Positions 16,601-26,097 are shown, counted from the stretch's first letter. The stretch is 47,082 nt of DNA from Micromonospora tarensis (GCF_016803395.1 NZ_JAEVHL010000025.1:1-47082), one strand, 5' to 3'. The notes: generated by a model not told the origin, from the sequence alone. Program-made: numbers and translations.

Positions 16601-18832
16601 ATGCGCCGAGATTCCGCTCTGAGCAGCGGCCCTGCTGACGTGGGTGAAGCAGCACCGGACGGCGAACCATCGACCTCGACCGTGGAGGGCGTCGCGCGCC
16701 GATCCGCTGTCGCCGAGGAGCAGGAGTTTCTCGACCTGGCCACGGCCCGGCGCGACACGCTGGCCGACCACCTGCAGACCGAGCTTTCGGCGGAGCCCCG
16801 GGACGCGGTGGAGCGGGCCCGGCAGCGCATGCTCCGCCAGCAGCACGACGAGCTACGACGAGCCCGGGAAGGCCTGGTCTTCGGCCGCCTCGACGGCCTT
16901 GACGGCAGCGTGCGACACGTGGGCCGGATCGGTCTCCGCAACGACGGCGAGGACGGTGAGCCACTGCTGGTGGACTGGCGCGCTCCCGCGGCTCGGCCGT
17001 TCTACACCGCGACGGCTGTCGACCCACAGGGTCAGGCACGGCGCCGTCACATCCGCACGACGGGATCAGCAGTTGTCGGCGTGGACGACGAGCCACTCGA
17101 CGGCACCATGACGGCGGACCTCGTTGGTGAGGGCGCTCTCCTGGCCGCCCTCGACCAGCGGCGTACCGGCCGGATGTCGACGGCGATCTCGACGCTGCAA
17201 CGCGAACAGGACGACATCATCCGGGCCGAGGCGACCGGTCCGCTGATCGTGCAGGGCGGCCCTGGCACCGGCAAGACCGTGGTGGCTCTGCACCGCGTCG
17301 CCTACCTGCTGTTCGCGCACCGAGCGATGGCCGACCAGGCGGTCCTGGTGCTCGGTCCTTCGCCGCGGTTCCTCCAGTACATCAGTCAGGTGCTGCCCGC
17401 GCTCGGTGAGACCGCCGTCGTCGCGGCGACCTGCGACACGCTGCTGACCGGGATCCGCGTGGCCCGTGACGAGAGCCGACCTCTCGCCGAGATCAAGGGC
17501 CGCGCCCTCTGGCAACCCGCGCTCGAAAACTACGTCACGTCGCTGCTCCCCCGGCCCCGTGAGCTGAAGCTACGCTGGCAGGGCGAGTTCTACGTCATCA
17601 CCGCCGCGACAGTGGCGCAGGCGCTCGCCTCAGCGGTGCAGGGACGCCCGTACCATCGCGCCCGGGCGGCCTTCGCCGAGCAGCTGCACCACCTCCTCAC
17701 CGAAGCCGTCGTCGAGCAGCGCGAGGCGCTGATGGACGAGATGGAGGAAGGCTTCGAGGACATCCTCGCCCGCGTCGACCGGGGCATGCGGCAGGACGAG
17801 CCGCACCCCGGCAGGACGCCCACCGGAAGCGACGTCGACGGCTTATTCTCCGACGACGAGATCGAGGACCTTCGTCATCGTATCGCCGAGGACACCGCCA
17901 TCGCCCGGTTCGTCGAGGCATGGTGGCCCACCCTCGACGCCGAATCCCTGCTCAGTGATTTCCTGACCGACCGCGCCCTGCTGACCCGGTTCGCCCCACA
18001 GCTGTCCCCGCAGGAGATCACCGCTGTCTCGTCCGAGCCCACCCCGTGGGCATCGAGCGACATACCCCTCCTCGACGCCCTCGCCGACCTACTGGGCGAA
18101 GTCGACGCCCCGCAACCGCAGGGCGAGTTCGTCGCCGACCGCGCTCGCCGGCAACGCGGCTGGGTGTACGGCCACGTCGTCATCGACGAAGCGCAGGAGC
18201 TGTCCGAGATGCAGTGGCACATGGTCCTACGGCGCTGCCCCAGTCGCTCCATCACCGCCGTCGGCGACATCGACCAGGCCGAGGCGGCACACCACCACAC
18301 CAGTTGGGCACAGGCGGTACGGGCCGCTTTCGGAGACCGCTGGACCGCCGCCGAACTGACCATCTGCTACCGGACCCCACGCGAGGTCATGGACCTCACC
18401 GAACCGGTTTTGAAAAAGGCCGGCAGCCGCAACACGCCGCCCCGGGCGGTACGCTCCGCCGGCATCACGCCCTGGGAACTCACCGTCACACCCGCCGAAC
18501 TCGCCGACACTGCCGCCCAAGCTCTGCGACAGCTGCGGCAACGGTGGCAGGGCGGCACGGTCGGCGTCATCGCCCCCGCCGAGCGCGTCGCCGACCTCCT
18601 CGCCGTGCTGAGTGACGTGCCGGTGCTCACCGCGACCGAGTCCAAGGGACTGGAGTGGGACGCGACGCTGCTCGTCGACCCCGATCGCATCGCCGCCGAA
18701 CCGCGAGGTTGGAACCGCCTCTACGTCGCGCTCACCCGATGCACCCAGGAACTCGGGCAGCTGATCCTCACGCGGCAGCCGCCCCCTCTGGGACGACTCC
18801 GGCCAGGCCATCCAGGACACCCGATCGCCTGA
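16601..18832 (+). CDS. HelD/HelR-like UvrD-type ATPase acting on RNA polymerase
   Basis: A 743-aa superfamily 1 helicase-like ATPase. The N-terminal coiled coil (about 20-110, AEEQEFLDLATARRDTLADHL… and ARQRMLRQQHDELRRAREG) is followed by the HelD hallmark VGRIGLRNDGEDGEPLLVDWRAPAARPFYTAT. Walker A is GGPGTGKTV, motif II is HVVIDEAQELSE, motif III DIDQ, and the C-terminal motifs are TATESKGLEWD and RLYVALTRC. HelD proteins recycle stalled RNA polymerase, and the actinobacterial HelR group protects it from rifamycins by displacing the drug; membership of HelR rather than HelD is inferred. Start chosen at ATG 16601 because AAGGA sits 7-8 nt upstream; ATG 16517 lacks a ribosome site. Confidence 0.82.
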   Translation: MRRDSALSSGPADVGEAAPDGEPSTSTVEGVARRSAVAEEQEFLDLATARRDTLADHLQTELSAEPRDAVERARQRMLRQQHDELRRAREGLVFGRLDGLDGSVRHVGRIGLRNDGEDGEPLLVDWRAPAARPFYTATAVDPQGQARRRHIRTTGSAVVGVDDEPLDGTMTADLVGEGALLAALDQRRTGRMSTAISTLQREQDDIIRAEATGPLIVQGGPGTGKTVVALHRVAYLLFAHRAMADQAVLVLGPSPRFLQYISQVLPALGETAVVAATCDTLLTGIRVARDESRPLAEIKGRALWQPALENYVTSLLPRPRELKLRWQGEFYVITAATVAQALASAVQGRPYHRARAAFAEQLHHLLTEAVVEQREALMDEMEEGFEDILARVDRGMRQDEPHPGRTPTGSDVDGLFSDDEIEDLRHRIAEDTAIARFVEAWWPTLDAESLLSDFLTDRALLTRFAPQLSPQEITAVSSEPTPWASSDIPLLDALADLLGEVDAPQPQGEFVADRARRQRGWVYGHVVIDEAQELSEMQWHMVLRRCPSRSITAVGDIDQAEAAHHHTSWAQAVRAAFGDRWTAAELTICYRTPREVMDLTEPVLKKAGSRNTPPRAVRSAGITPWELTVTPAELADTAAQALRQLRQRWQGGTVGVIAPAERVADLLAVLSDVPVLTATESKGLEWDATLLVDPDRIAAEPRGWNRLYVALTRCTQELGQLILTRQPPPLGRLRPGHPGHPIA

Positions 18833-18899
18833 TCGGCCCGCCTCCTCCGGCGTAGTTGAATGGGTCCGGCGGTTTTCCACGAGTTCGGCGGGGGCGCAG

Positions 18900-19898
18900 G
18901 TGCGGGAAGAGATGTCCGACTACGAAACCAAAGCCTGGGCCAGTTTGCTCGACCTGGAGCGGAAGCGCCGGAACGGCGTAAAGGCACGTGCGGCAGACAA
19001 GGTCTCAGCAGTCGTCAAGCGGGCCGGCGAGCACATCAAGAAGGTTCCCGGCGCGGAGCTTGCCCTGGAGGTCGGTGACGAGACCATCGTCAAGGCGCTC
19101 GAAGGCCTGTTCAAATCCGCCTTCCTGCCCGCGATGCATTCGCCGTCGCTGAACAAGAGGATCGAGGAGTTGCGCGGCAGGCACCCGTATCTGAACAGCG
19201 CATCGCCGTTCATCTCACTCGACCTCAAGGACCTCGACGAAGGTCGTCCCATGTTCGCCATTCCGTTCATCGGAATGGCCGAGTCCGCTGCCGCCTCACT
19301 CGCGATCACCGGATTCACAGTTGGCGAGAACGTCAGCGACGGCCCGTCCGCGGAGGTCGTCCTCGGGGCGGTTGTGGCAGACGTGGGAGCCACGCTCGCG
19401 CTCCTCGGCCGCGCTGTGGGAGAGGTCGCCGTCCACTACGGGTACGACCCACGCGCGCCCGAAGAGGAGCTGTTCCTCATGGGAGTCCTGAACTACAGCA
19501 TGGCATCGACGGCCACGAGCAAGACGGCCGCCCTCGCGAGCCTGTCCCGCCTCACCCAGCGCATGATGCGCCGGGCAACCTGGGACGAGTTGCGCGGAGA
19601 CGCCCTCGTACAGATGCTTGTGCGAGTCTTCGGTGCTCTCGGGCTGAAACTCACCAAGGCACAACTGGCCAGACTCGTGCCGTTCGCCGGCCTCCTCCTC
19701 ACTGCCGGCCTCAGCTTCAACCTGCTCCATTCGACAATCAACGACGCGACGCGCCTGTACCGTGCGCGTTACCTGGCCGAGAAGCACGGGCTTTCGCTCA
19801 ACGAATGGATTGCCGCCCCGGAGCGACAGCCCGGTGCCGTCATAGACGCAACGGTGGCGGATATCGACAGCGCACTCCGTGAGATCACCGCCTCCTGA
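18900..19898 (+). CDS. EcsC family protein
   Basis: A 332-aa protein with the EcsC layout: an N-terminal charged helix (SDYETKAWASLLDLERKRRNG), a middle region (FAIPFIGMAESAAASLAITGF, VVADVGATLALLGRAVGEVAVHYGYDP) and a C-terminal amphipathic stretch (LVPFAGLLLTAGLSFNLLHSTINDATRLYRARYLAEKHGL) that could associate with the membrane. The cellular role of actinobacterial EcsC-like proteins is unclear; the name comes from the Bacillus ABC-transporter operon. GTG 18900 has a GGGGG ribosome site. It is 67 bp after the HelR-like gene in the same direction. Confidence 0.78.
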   Translation: MREEMSDYETKAWASLLDLERKRRNGVKARAADKVSAVVKRAGEHIKKVPGAELALEVGDETIVKALEGLFKSAFLPAMHSPSLNKRIEELRGRHPYLNSASPFISLDLKDLDEGRPMFAIPFIGMAESAAASLAITGFTVGENVSDGPSAEVVLGAVVADVGATLALLGRAVGEVAVHYGYDPRAPEEELFLMGVLNYSMASTATSKTAALASLSRLTQRMMRRATWDELRGDALVQMLVRVFGALGLKLTKAQLARLVPFAGLLLTAGLSFNLLHSTINDATRLYRARYLAEKHGLSLNEWIAAPERQPGAVIDATVADIDSALREITAS

Positions 19899-19990
19899 TT
19901 GGACGTGTCCGCCAACGCCGTGCGCCGGTTCGCCCGGGGTCTGACCGCCCGCTAGGCTCCTCGCTTCGACGTCGGAGTGCGGGAGCGTGC

Positions 19991-20440
19991 GTGATCAAGC
20001 TGTTCAAAACAAAGAAGTCCGCGTGCCGCTGTCAGCCGCAGTGGCCGGCACTCGTCAGCGAGATGAACGGTTATGTCGTACCGTGCCAGCCATCCGAGCA
20101 CGGCAGTCCGATGACCAAGCTCTTTGAGCTGTCAGCCAGGTGTGCCGAGTGCTCCGCGACCTATCCGGGCAACTTCATCATCGAACCGGGCACGCCACCC
20201 CCGTTCGAATGGGCGCACGAGCCCGAGAACACCGTGTGCTCCTGCGAGCCGCGCTGGCCGAAGCTGATGGTCAAGCTGCGCGGCCAGTGGTATCTCGGCT
20301 ACCCAGGCACGGACGGCCAACTGGTGGTTGACGGCGCGGCGGAGGGAGCCTTCTGCGACACCTGCGGGGCCCGCTTCCTCGGGGACATGGTGGTCGACCC
20401 CGATGACAGGTCACACCTCGAAGATCCTCACGAGACGTAG
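19991..20440 (+). CDS. Duplicated Cys-rich (zinc-ribbon-like) hypothetical protein
   Basis: A 149-aa protein built from two copies of one unit. Copy 1: CRCQPQWPALVSEMNGYVV … CAECSATYPGNFIIEPG. Copy 2: CSCEPRWPKLMVKLRGQWY … CDTCGARFLGDMVVDPD. Each has a CxC-x-PxWP start and a CxxC-ending pair, so each unit could hold one zinc ion. No signal peptide or helix-turn-helix. Family not recognised. GTG 19991 is preceded by GGGAG at five bases. Confidence 0.72.
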   Translation: MIKLFKTKKSACRCQPQWPALVSEMNGYVVPCQPSEHGSPMTKLFELSARCAECSATYPGNFIIEPGTPPPFEWAHEPENTVCSCEPRWPKLMVKLRGQWYLGYPGTDGQLVVDGAAEGAFCDTCGARFLGDMVVDPDDRSHLEDPHET

Positions 20441-20511
20441 CGAGCGTGGCCAACCGAAGGCCGCTCTGGCGTTGGGTGCGAGCTGGCGGAGAGCCGCTGG
20501 CCCGCACCGGG

Positions 20512-20982
20512 TCACTTGTCGGCCTGCGCATCGCAGAGCACGTCGATCTGCACGATCCTGGACGTGCCCTCGCGCACCGCCTGCTGCTGGCTCTCGTCCA
20601 GGTCGCCACCGAGATAGTCGACTGCCTTGGTCCGGTCTCGGATCTCGTACACCATCACCTGGCAGGCGCCGGTGTCCGAGTCAGTACCTTCACCGCTGGC
20701 CAGATAGTCGTAGAACAGGTAGGACAGGTCCGGGCCGCCCGAGGTCAGGGTGAGCCCGGGAGCGGTGACCGTGGGCGCGCCACTGCCGGCCGGCCCGAGG
20801 TAGGACCGACCTTCGCCGTTCGCGTACGCCGTCTTGACCAACGTGAACCCCGCCACGCGGACACGGTCGGCGTACCGTTGCGTCTCGTTGCCGTCGCCGT
20901 GACCGCAGCCGGCCCCGGCGACCGCCAGCAGCGCGGCCGTCGCCGCGTACAGTGCCCGGCGGGGCGCCGACGTCAGGAACAT
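20512..20982 (-). CDS. Secreted lipoprotein, hypothetical
   Basis: 156 aa from ATG 20982 (GGAG seven bases upstream). The signal peptide MFLTSAPRRALYAATAALLAVAGAGC ends in a lipobox, so Cys26 should be lipidated and the protein anchored outside the membrane. The mature part (RVRVAGFTLVKTAYANGEGRSYLG, LSYLFYDYLASGEG, DTGACQVMVYEIRDRTKAVDYLGG) is not recognised. Convergent with the Cys-rich gene and divergent from the PP2C-like gene. Confidence 0.72.
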   Translation of the reverse strand: MFLTSAPRRALYAATAALLAVAGAGCGHGDGNETQRYADRVRVAGFTLVKTAYANGEGRSYLGPAGSGAPTVTAPGLTLTSGGPDLSYLFYDYLASGEGTDSDTGACQVMVYEIRDRTKAVDYLGGDLDESQQQAVREGTSRIVQIDVLCDAQADK

Positions 20983-21060
20983 GTGCACACTCCGGGGTAG
21001 CAGACCAGCCGACCAACCCGTCGGCGGAGCGGCACGGGGTGTCGCCCGTGTGATGATCGG

Positions 21061-21840
21061 GTGGTGCGGGTGACGATGGCAACCGATGCGGGACACCCGG
21101 GGCGAACGAATGAGGACTTCGCCGGGGCGGTGGCGTCCGGCTTGGTCCTGGTTGACGGCGCGGGTGGCATCGCCGGTGCCGAGAAGGTCTGCCATCACGG
21201 CGTGGCCTGGTACGCCACCCGTCTCGGCGGTGCCCTCCTGGGCGTGCTGTCTGATGACCGGCCCCTACCTGAACTGCTGGCCGAGAGCATTGAGCGAGTC
21301 ACCGATGAGCATCGCGGCACCTGCGACGTCGCCCATCCGATCAGTCCGTACGCGGCCGTGGCGATGCTCCGAATCTCGGGTGGTCTCGTCGAGCACCTGG
21401 TCCTCGGCGACGCCGTGGCGGTCGTCGGCAGGGTCGGGGCCGATCCGTTTGTCGTCCGCGATCGGCGCGAGGCGGTGATCGCCCGGTCCTTCGAGGCCCG
21501 GCTGACGGGTATTCCTGAGGGCAGTGCGGAGTACCGACGGCTCCTGCTGGAGTTGCGCGCTCGTCGCAACAGCCCGGGCGGTTTCTGGGTGGCCAAGGAC
21601 GACCCGCGGGTGGTGGACGAGGCGATCACCGGCAGCTGCCCGGCCGGCGAGGTGACTGTGGCCGCGCTGCTCAGCAACGGCGCGAGCCGGGTTGTTGACA
21701 CCTTCGGACTGACCGGCTGGGCCGGACTGCTGCGCCTGCTGGGCACCGATGGACCCGGCGAGATCATCCGCTGCGTCAGGGAGGTTGAGGCTCGCGACGG
21801 CGTCGCCGCCGACGATGCGACGGTCCTGTGTTGCCGCTGA
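21061..21840 (+). CDS. PP2C-like serine/threonine phosphatase family protein (divergent)
   Basis: A 259-aa PPM-fold protein. HPGRTNEDF corresponds to the GxxRxxNEDA motif, LVLVDGAGGIAGA to the DGMGG motif (metal-binding Asp kept), and ADDATVLCCR to the final DDATxV motif. The usual LLCSDGL segment reads ALLSNGASRVVD, so the Asp that binds the second metal is Asn. Reduced catalysis is possible. Such proteins often pair with Hanks-type kinases, but none is in the window. GTG at 21061 or ATG at 21076 are both possible starts. Confidence 0.68.
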   Translation: MVRVTMATDAGHPGRTNEDFAGAVASGLVLVDGAGGIAGAEKVCHHGVAWYATRLGGALLGVLSDDRPLPELLAESIERVTDEHRGTCDVAHPISPYAAVAMLRISGGLVEHLVLGDAVAVVGRVGADPFVVRDRREAVIARSFEARLTGIPEGSAEYRRLLLELRARRNSPGGFWVAKDDPRVVDEAITGSCPAGEVTVAALLSNGASRVVDTFGLTGWAGLLRLLGTDGPGEIIRCVREVEARDGVAADDATVLCCR

Positions 21841-21958
21841 ACGCCACAGCTTGGCGACAGGCGCTGGACTACCGCGACACCCGGGCACTGATCCCGGCCT
21901 CATCGGTTGACCCAGCCAATTCCGAATGCCCGCGTCGCACCGGAGGAGACACCCGCCG

Positions 21959-22819
21959 ATGAGAGGCCGTTACGCCAATCTGAACCGGATCCGGAGTCTG
22001 GACCCCGAGCGCGACTACCTGGACATTTACCAGACCATGCTGCGCTACGAGTTCCCGTGGGACATGAAGCTCGGGCTCAACCTCGCCTTCAACCGGTCCT
22101 TCTCCATCCCCGCCATCGCCGCCGTCCACATCGCCACCGGCGAGCTGACCGAACACACCCAGAAGCGGATCGACGACACCGGCCTGCTGATGTACGAGAT
22201 GGTGCTCAACGGCTTCGAGCAGCCTCGCGGCCGGGACGCGTTGCGACGCGTCAACCAGATCCACCGCCAGTACGACATCAGCAACGACGACTTCCGGTAC
22301 GTCCTCGGCTGCCTGGTGGTGATCCCGACCCGGTGGCTGCGGGAGTACGGCTGGCGCCCGCCCTGTTGCCACGAACGGCAGGCCACGTACCTGTTCTACC
22401 GAGAGCTGGGCCGGCGGATGGGCATCACGGACATCCCCGGGTCGTACCAGGAGTTCGAGACCTGGTTCAACGCCCACGACGCGGCCCATCTGCGACCTAA
22501 CGACGACGCGGCGGCCATCGAGCGGGCCACCCGGATGCTGATGCTCACCCGGATCCCACCGGTGCTGGGGCCGCTGGGGAACGCGCTGGTCAGCGCCATG
22601 TACGACGCGTCGCTGCGGCGGGCGATGCGGGTCGAGCCGCCGGCGTGGCCTGTTCGGGCCGGCCTGCACGGGGCGTTGAAGGTGCGCTCACGGCTTCAGC
22701 GATGGTTGGGGACGCCGCGGACGACGGCGATGTTCGCCGACGGGATCACCACCAGGAGCTACCCCAACGGGTACGAGATCAGTCAACTCGGCCCGCGGCA
22801 CGAACACCCGCGGGAGTAG
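21959..22819 (+). CDS. Oxygenase MpaB-family protein (DUF2236)
   Basis: 286 aa. The first half has DYLDIYQTMLRYEFPWDMKLGLNLAFNRSFSIPAIAAVH, followed by ILRR-like helices and HERQATYLFYRELGRRMGI. The middle VPGSYQEFETWFNAHDAAHLRPN and the RMLMLTRIPPVLGPLGNALVSAMYD helix are typical of DUF2236 proteins related to the fungal membrane-linked oxygenase MpaB. The histidines could ligate haem. Substrate unknown. ATG 21959 has GGAGGAG upstream at slightly long spacing. Confidence 0.78.
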   Translation: MRGRYANLNRIRSLDPERDYLDIYQTMLRYEFPWDMKLGLNLAFNRSFSIPAIAAVHIATGELTEHTQKRIDDTGLLMYEMVLNGFEQPRGRDALRRVNQIHRQYDISNDDFRYVLGCLVVIPTRWLREYGWRPPCCHERQATYLFYRELGRRMGITDIPGSYQEFETWFNAHDAAHLRPNDDAAAIERATRMLMLTRIPPVLGPLGNALVSAMYDASLRRAMRVEPPAWPVRAGLHGALKVRSRLQRWLGTPRTTAMFADGITTRSYPNGYEISQLGPRHEHPRE

Positions 22820-22946
22820 CTCGCGCGGTTCTGGCGGACGTACCTCGGCATGGGGCTGATGCTGAGGGCGCGGCCAGGATCCGCGCTCCTCGCGGCTCTC
22901 CAGCGGCGGCGACGGCGGCCTTGGTGTCGTACCTACGATCGGTGCC

Positions 22947-23207
22947 ATGAACAGGGTGAGTTGGCTCATCGTCGGGTCGTTGGTCGCCATCCTTCTCGTG
23001 ACTGCCGCCCTCGCCGTGTTTTCCCGGCCGCGGGCGAACGCGGAGGGAGCCGATCATGCGCTGGAGGCAGCCCGCCGGGCCATCCGTCAGAGCGGACGCG
23101 ACCAACGCCGCCGGCGCAGGGGCACTATCCGCGGTGAAGGTTACGGCGGAGACGACAACCAGGGTTACAACGCAGGCATCTCGAGTAACGGCGGCGGGAT
23201 GCCCTGA
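22947..23207 (+). CDS. Small single-pass membrane protein, hypothetical
   Basis: 86 aa: a transmembrane helix at about residues 5-25 (WLIVGSLVAILLVTAALAVF), then a basic region (RQSGRDQRRRRRGTIRG) and a Gly/Asn-rich tail (GYGGDDNQGYNAGISSNGGG). The charge pattern suggests a cytoplasmic C-terminus. Role unknown. Confidence 0.62.
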   Translation: MNRVSWLIVGSLVAILLVTAALAVFSRPRANAEGADHALEAARRAIRQSGRDQRRRRRGTIRGEGYGGDDNQGYNAGISSNGGGMP

Positions 23208-23281
23208 AGCGCTGCCCACCGGCCGGCGTCGCACAAGTCAGGATCACCGAGCTGGGCGACCGTCCCGCTAGCTCAGGTCGG

Positions 23282-23862
23282 TCATCGACGCACCCGATAG
23301 CGCAGGTGAAGCACCCGGTTGCTCCGAATCACCACGTCCGGGTCCGCCAACAGGTGCCGCGCGTGCACGACCCGAAGTAACGCTTGCCGGCCCCGAACAC
23401 GACGGGTACGACGTCCATGCGCACCTCGTCGATCAGGCCGGCGGCAAGCACCTGGCCACCGACGTCGCCGGCGGCTACCTCGACCACGCGGTCACCCGCG
23501 AGCTCCTGCGCGGTGGCCACGGCTGCCTCGATGCCGTCGACGAAGTGAAACGGCGCCTCGGGGTCCCAGCCCTCGGGTGCGGGCCGGTGCGTCACGACGA
23601 CCACGTGGTCGATTCCGCCTGGAGGCTTTCCGTCCCAGCCGTCGGTCAGGTCGAAGACGTGGCGGCCGACGATCGTCACCCCGATCTGGTCCCAGTACGG
23701 CCGGGTGTAGTCGTAGGACACCTGCGACACCTTTACCGCGCCGCTGGAGTCCAACGGGACGTCACCGCTGGACAACCAGTCGAACAGCGGCCCGGGCTGG
23801 TCATTCTCGTCCGCGACGAAGCCGTCCACCGACACCGAGCTGTACATGACCACCTTGCCCAC
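23282..23862 (-). CDS. Dihydrofolate reductase family protein (RibD C-terminal-like), frameshifted
   Basis: From GTG 23862 (GGAGAGCCC upstream) the frame reads VMYSSVSVDGFVADENDQPG … TIVGRHVFDLTDGW … DHVVVVTHRPAPEGW … VEVAAGDVGGQVLAAGLIDEVRMDVVPVVFGAGKRYFGS, the DHFR/RibD-C fold that binds NADPH. Near 23364-23372 one base appears to be missing. The +1 frame then gives ARHLLADPDVVIRSNRVLHL and ends at 23282, restoring about 193 aa, the usual family length. As given, the protein stops early at 23329 with 20 altered residues. Confidence 0.78.
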
Positions 23863-23927
23863 GGGCTCTCCTCTGGTCTGGGGTGCCCCCAAATTAACCT
23901 GTCGTGAGCTGCCGCTCTTGTAAGAAA

Positions 23928-24766
23928 TCAATCGGCCGGCAGCGGCCAACCGTCCATGACGTGGCCGGGATGTTCGCGCAGGAACCGCCGCCGGACTTCG
24001 ACATATCGTGTCGGTGTGAGCCCGGTGAACGCCCGGAACTCGTGGCCGAAGTGGGCCTGGTCGAAGTAGCCCGCAGCACTGGCGATCTCGGCCCAGTCGA
24101 CCGCTCCGGTGGGGTCGATCGCGAAGACGGTGGCGGCGAAGCGGTAGGTGCGGGCCAGCCGCTTCGGTGTGACGCCGATGTGCTCCTTGAACCGCTGTGT
24201 TAGATGGGTGCTGCTGACACCGGATGCCACGCTCAGGTCGCCGATCGCCGCCGCCCCGCTGGTCGCCGCGATGACGCCGCTCGTGTGGCGGACCAGCCCC
24301 AGGCCGACGGTCTCGCCCAGCCGGCGCATCAACTCCTCCTCGAGCAGCGTCAGCATCTCGTCCGGTCCGTCCGCCGTGGCCAGCCGGTCGCGCAGCTCAG
24401 CGGTGGCGCGCCGGCCCCACACCTGCTCCACCGTCACCGGCCGGTCGGACAGCTCGGCCGCGGGCATCGGCAGGAACGGCGCCAGCCCCCACGGCTTGAG
24501 GTGCACGCCCACGGACCGGGTCCGGAGTGGGTAGCCGAACTCCAACGCGCGGGTGGGCGTGGTGACCACGCAGCCGTCGGCGTACTCCGCCGTCTCGATG
24601 TCCGCGCCGCCGCGGATACGGAACGGCGCCCCGAGGTTGACGATGAACAACGCCGCCGGCATCGGCGCAGCATCAGCCGGGCGTACGGCGGCGGACCCTC
24701 CAGGTAGTAGAGGTCGTCGATCAGCCCGTCGAGCGGCGGTCGCGGCACTCTGGACACGTACTCCAC
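23928..24766 (-). CDS. AraC-family transcriptional regulator, frameshifted in the N-terminal domain
   Basis: The N-terminal part from GTG 24766 reads MEYVSRVPRPPLDGLIDDLYYLEGPPPYARLML, then shifts by one missing base near 24662-24670 into ALFIVNLGAPFRIRGGADIETAEY. The C-terminal AraC HTH pair (about 185-260) includes ASGVSSTHLTQRFKEHIGVTPKRLARTYRF and IASAAGYFDQAHFGHEFRAFTGLTPTRY, fully typical. The length of 839 nt plus one base is 280 codons, the expected size. The DNA-binding half is intact even if translation starts at an internal ATG. It lies beside a DHFR-like gene, possibly cotranscribed with it. Confidence 0.8.
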
Positions 24767-24828
24767 GCCGACAGCATCGCAGAGGCCATCGGCGTCACGG
24801 AGAAACCAGGGCTTCCGCCACCGCGGCG

Positions 24829-25041
24829 CTATCCGGCGCTGCCCTGGGACGGTTTGGAGTCGACGGAGTGCGCCAGCACCATCGCTTGGGCGGCGATGAC
24901 GCGGTCGCCGTTGACGGTCAGCGCCGGGGACCCGTGCAGCTGATAGCCCTGGTCGAGAAGGGCGCTGACGCGGGCGCAGAATTCGGCGTCATCCGGTCCG
25001 GTGATGAGACGGTAGCCGAGCGGCTTGATGGAATCCGACAT
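24829..25041 (-). CDS. DUF1737 domain protein
   Basis: 70 aa from ATG 25041: IKPLGYRLITGPDDAEFCARVSALLDQGYQLHGSPALTVNGDRVIAAQAMVL is the DUF1737 core, a small beta-alpha-beta protein of unknown role often found as a stand-alone cytoplasmic protein. Longer starts upstream add low-complexity Arg-rich sequence and are unlikely. Confidence 0.82.
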   Translation of the reverse strand: MSDSIKPLGYRLITGPDDAEFCARVSALLDQGYQLHGSPALTVNGDRVIAAQAMVLAHSVDSKPSQGSAG

Positions 25042-25269
25042 CGCCGCATTGTGCCTGCCGCCCGCCCGGCCCCGATCGCGGGCGCCTTCCCGCACAGCCT
25101 GGTCTGCCGCTGCGCCGCTCGCTCACGCCCGATCCGCTGGCGGCCTGCGGGGGTGGCAGGACGGTTGACGCGCTCGACAAGACCTTCCCGATCACGGCGC
25201 CGTTGCCCCGATGACCCTGTCATCGTCCTCGTGCCACCCGTGCTCGGGTGCCTGAACGGGTAGGGCAGC

Positions 25270-26097
25270 ATGATCGTCATGCGGACTGTTGTCGCGCTTC
25301 GACGTTACCCGCTCAAGAGCGCCCGGGGTGAGGTTCTCCAGGTGGCTGATGTCGAGTCGACAGGTCTGCGCGGCGACCGGACGTGGGCCTGTATCGACCG
25401 CCTGGACGGGACGGTTGGCAGCGCCAAACACCCACGACGGTGGGGCCGTCTGTTCGATGTCGGTACCACGATGTCGGATGCCGGCCCGGAGACGACACTG
25501 ACGCTGCATGTCGACGGCACGTCGCTACTCGCCGGAAGCGCAGCGGCAGATGCCGCACTCAGCAAGTACCTGAACCGCCCGGTGCGGGTGAGCCGGGAAC
25601 TGCCGCCCGATGCGAGGCTGCACCGGACGTTGCCTGATGAGGTCGGCATGGTGCCGGACTGGATGGGCGATGCCCGGCCTGGTCAGGAAACCATCACGGC
25701 GATCGCGGGCGCGGGGCAAGTTGGCCGCTTCGTCGACTTCGGCGCAGTTCACCTCGTGACCACTGGTGCGCTGTCCCTGCTGGGTGAGCGCATGGGAGGG
25801 GTCAGGGTGGCCGAGGAGCGGTTTCGCCCGAACCTGGTTATCGACGCACCGCGTGACCCCGAACCGGGGCAGGAGCTACGTCTGGGCGATGTCGTGCTCC
25901 GGGTGGTCCTGCCCACGCCGAGGTGCGTCATTCCCGGTCTTCCCCAGGGCGAGCTGCCGGCCGACCTGTCGGTGCTGAGCGCCCTGGCCCGGCACTACCG
26001 CATCCCGGTGGCGGAGCTGGGGCGGGCGGCCTGCTTCGGGACCTACGCCGATGTTGTCCAGCCAGGCCGGCTCCGACTGGGGCAGGTCGTTCGCTGA
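25270..26097 (+). CDS. MOSC domain-containing protein
   Basis: 275 aa. The N-terminal MOSC beta-barrel (VVALRRYPLKSARGEVLQVADVESTGLRGDRTWACID) is followed by the MOSC core with LLGERMGGVRVAEERFRPNLVID and the conserved Cys in PTPRCVIPGLPQ. MOSC proteins such as YiiM, YcbX and mARC handle molybdenum cofactor and N-hydroxylated compounds; the Cys is the expected Mo ligand or sulfur carrier. Substrate unknown. GTG/ATG choices differ by a few residues; 25270 is used. Confidence 0.85.
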   Translation: MIVMRTVVALRRYPLKSARGEVLQVADVESTGLRGDRTWACIDRLDGTVGSAKHPRRWGRLFDVGTTMSDAGPETTLTLHVDGTSLLAGSAAADAALSKYLNRPVRVSRELPPDARLHRTLPDEVGMVPDWMGDARPGQETITAIAGAGQVGRFVDFGAVHLVTTGALSLLGERMGGVRVAEERFRPNLVIDAPRDPEPGQELRLGDVVLRVVLPTPRCVIPGLPQGELPADLSVLSALARHYRIPVAELGRAACFGTYADVVQPGRLRLGQVVR

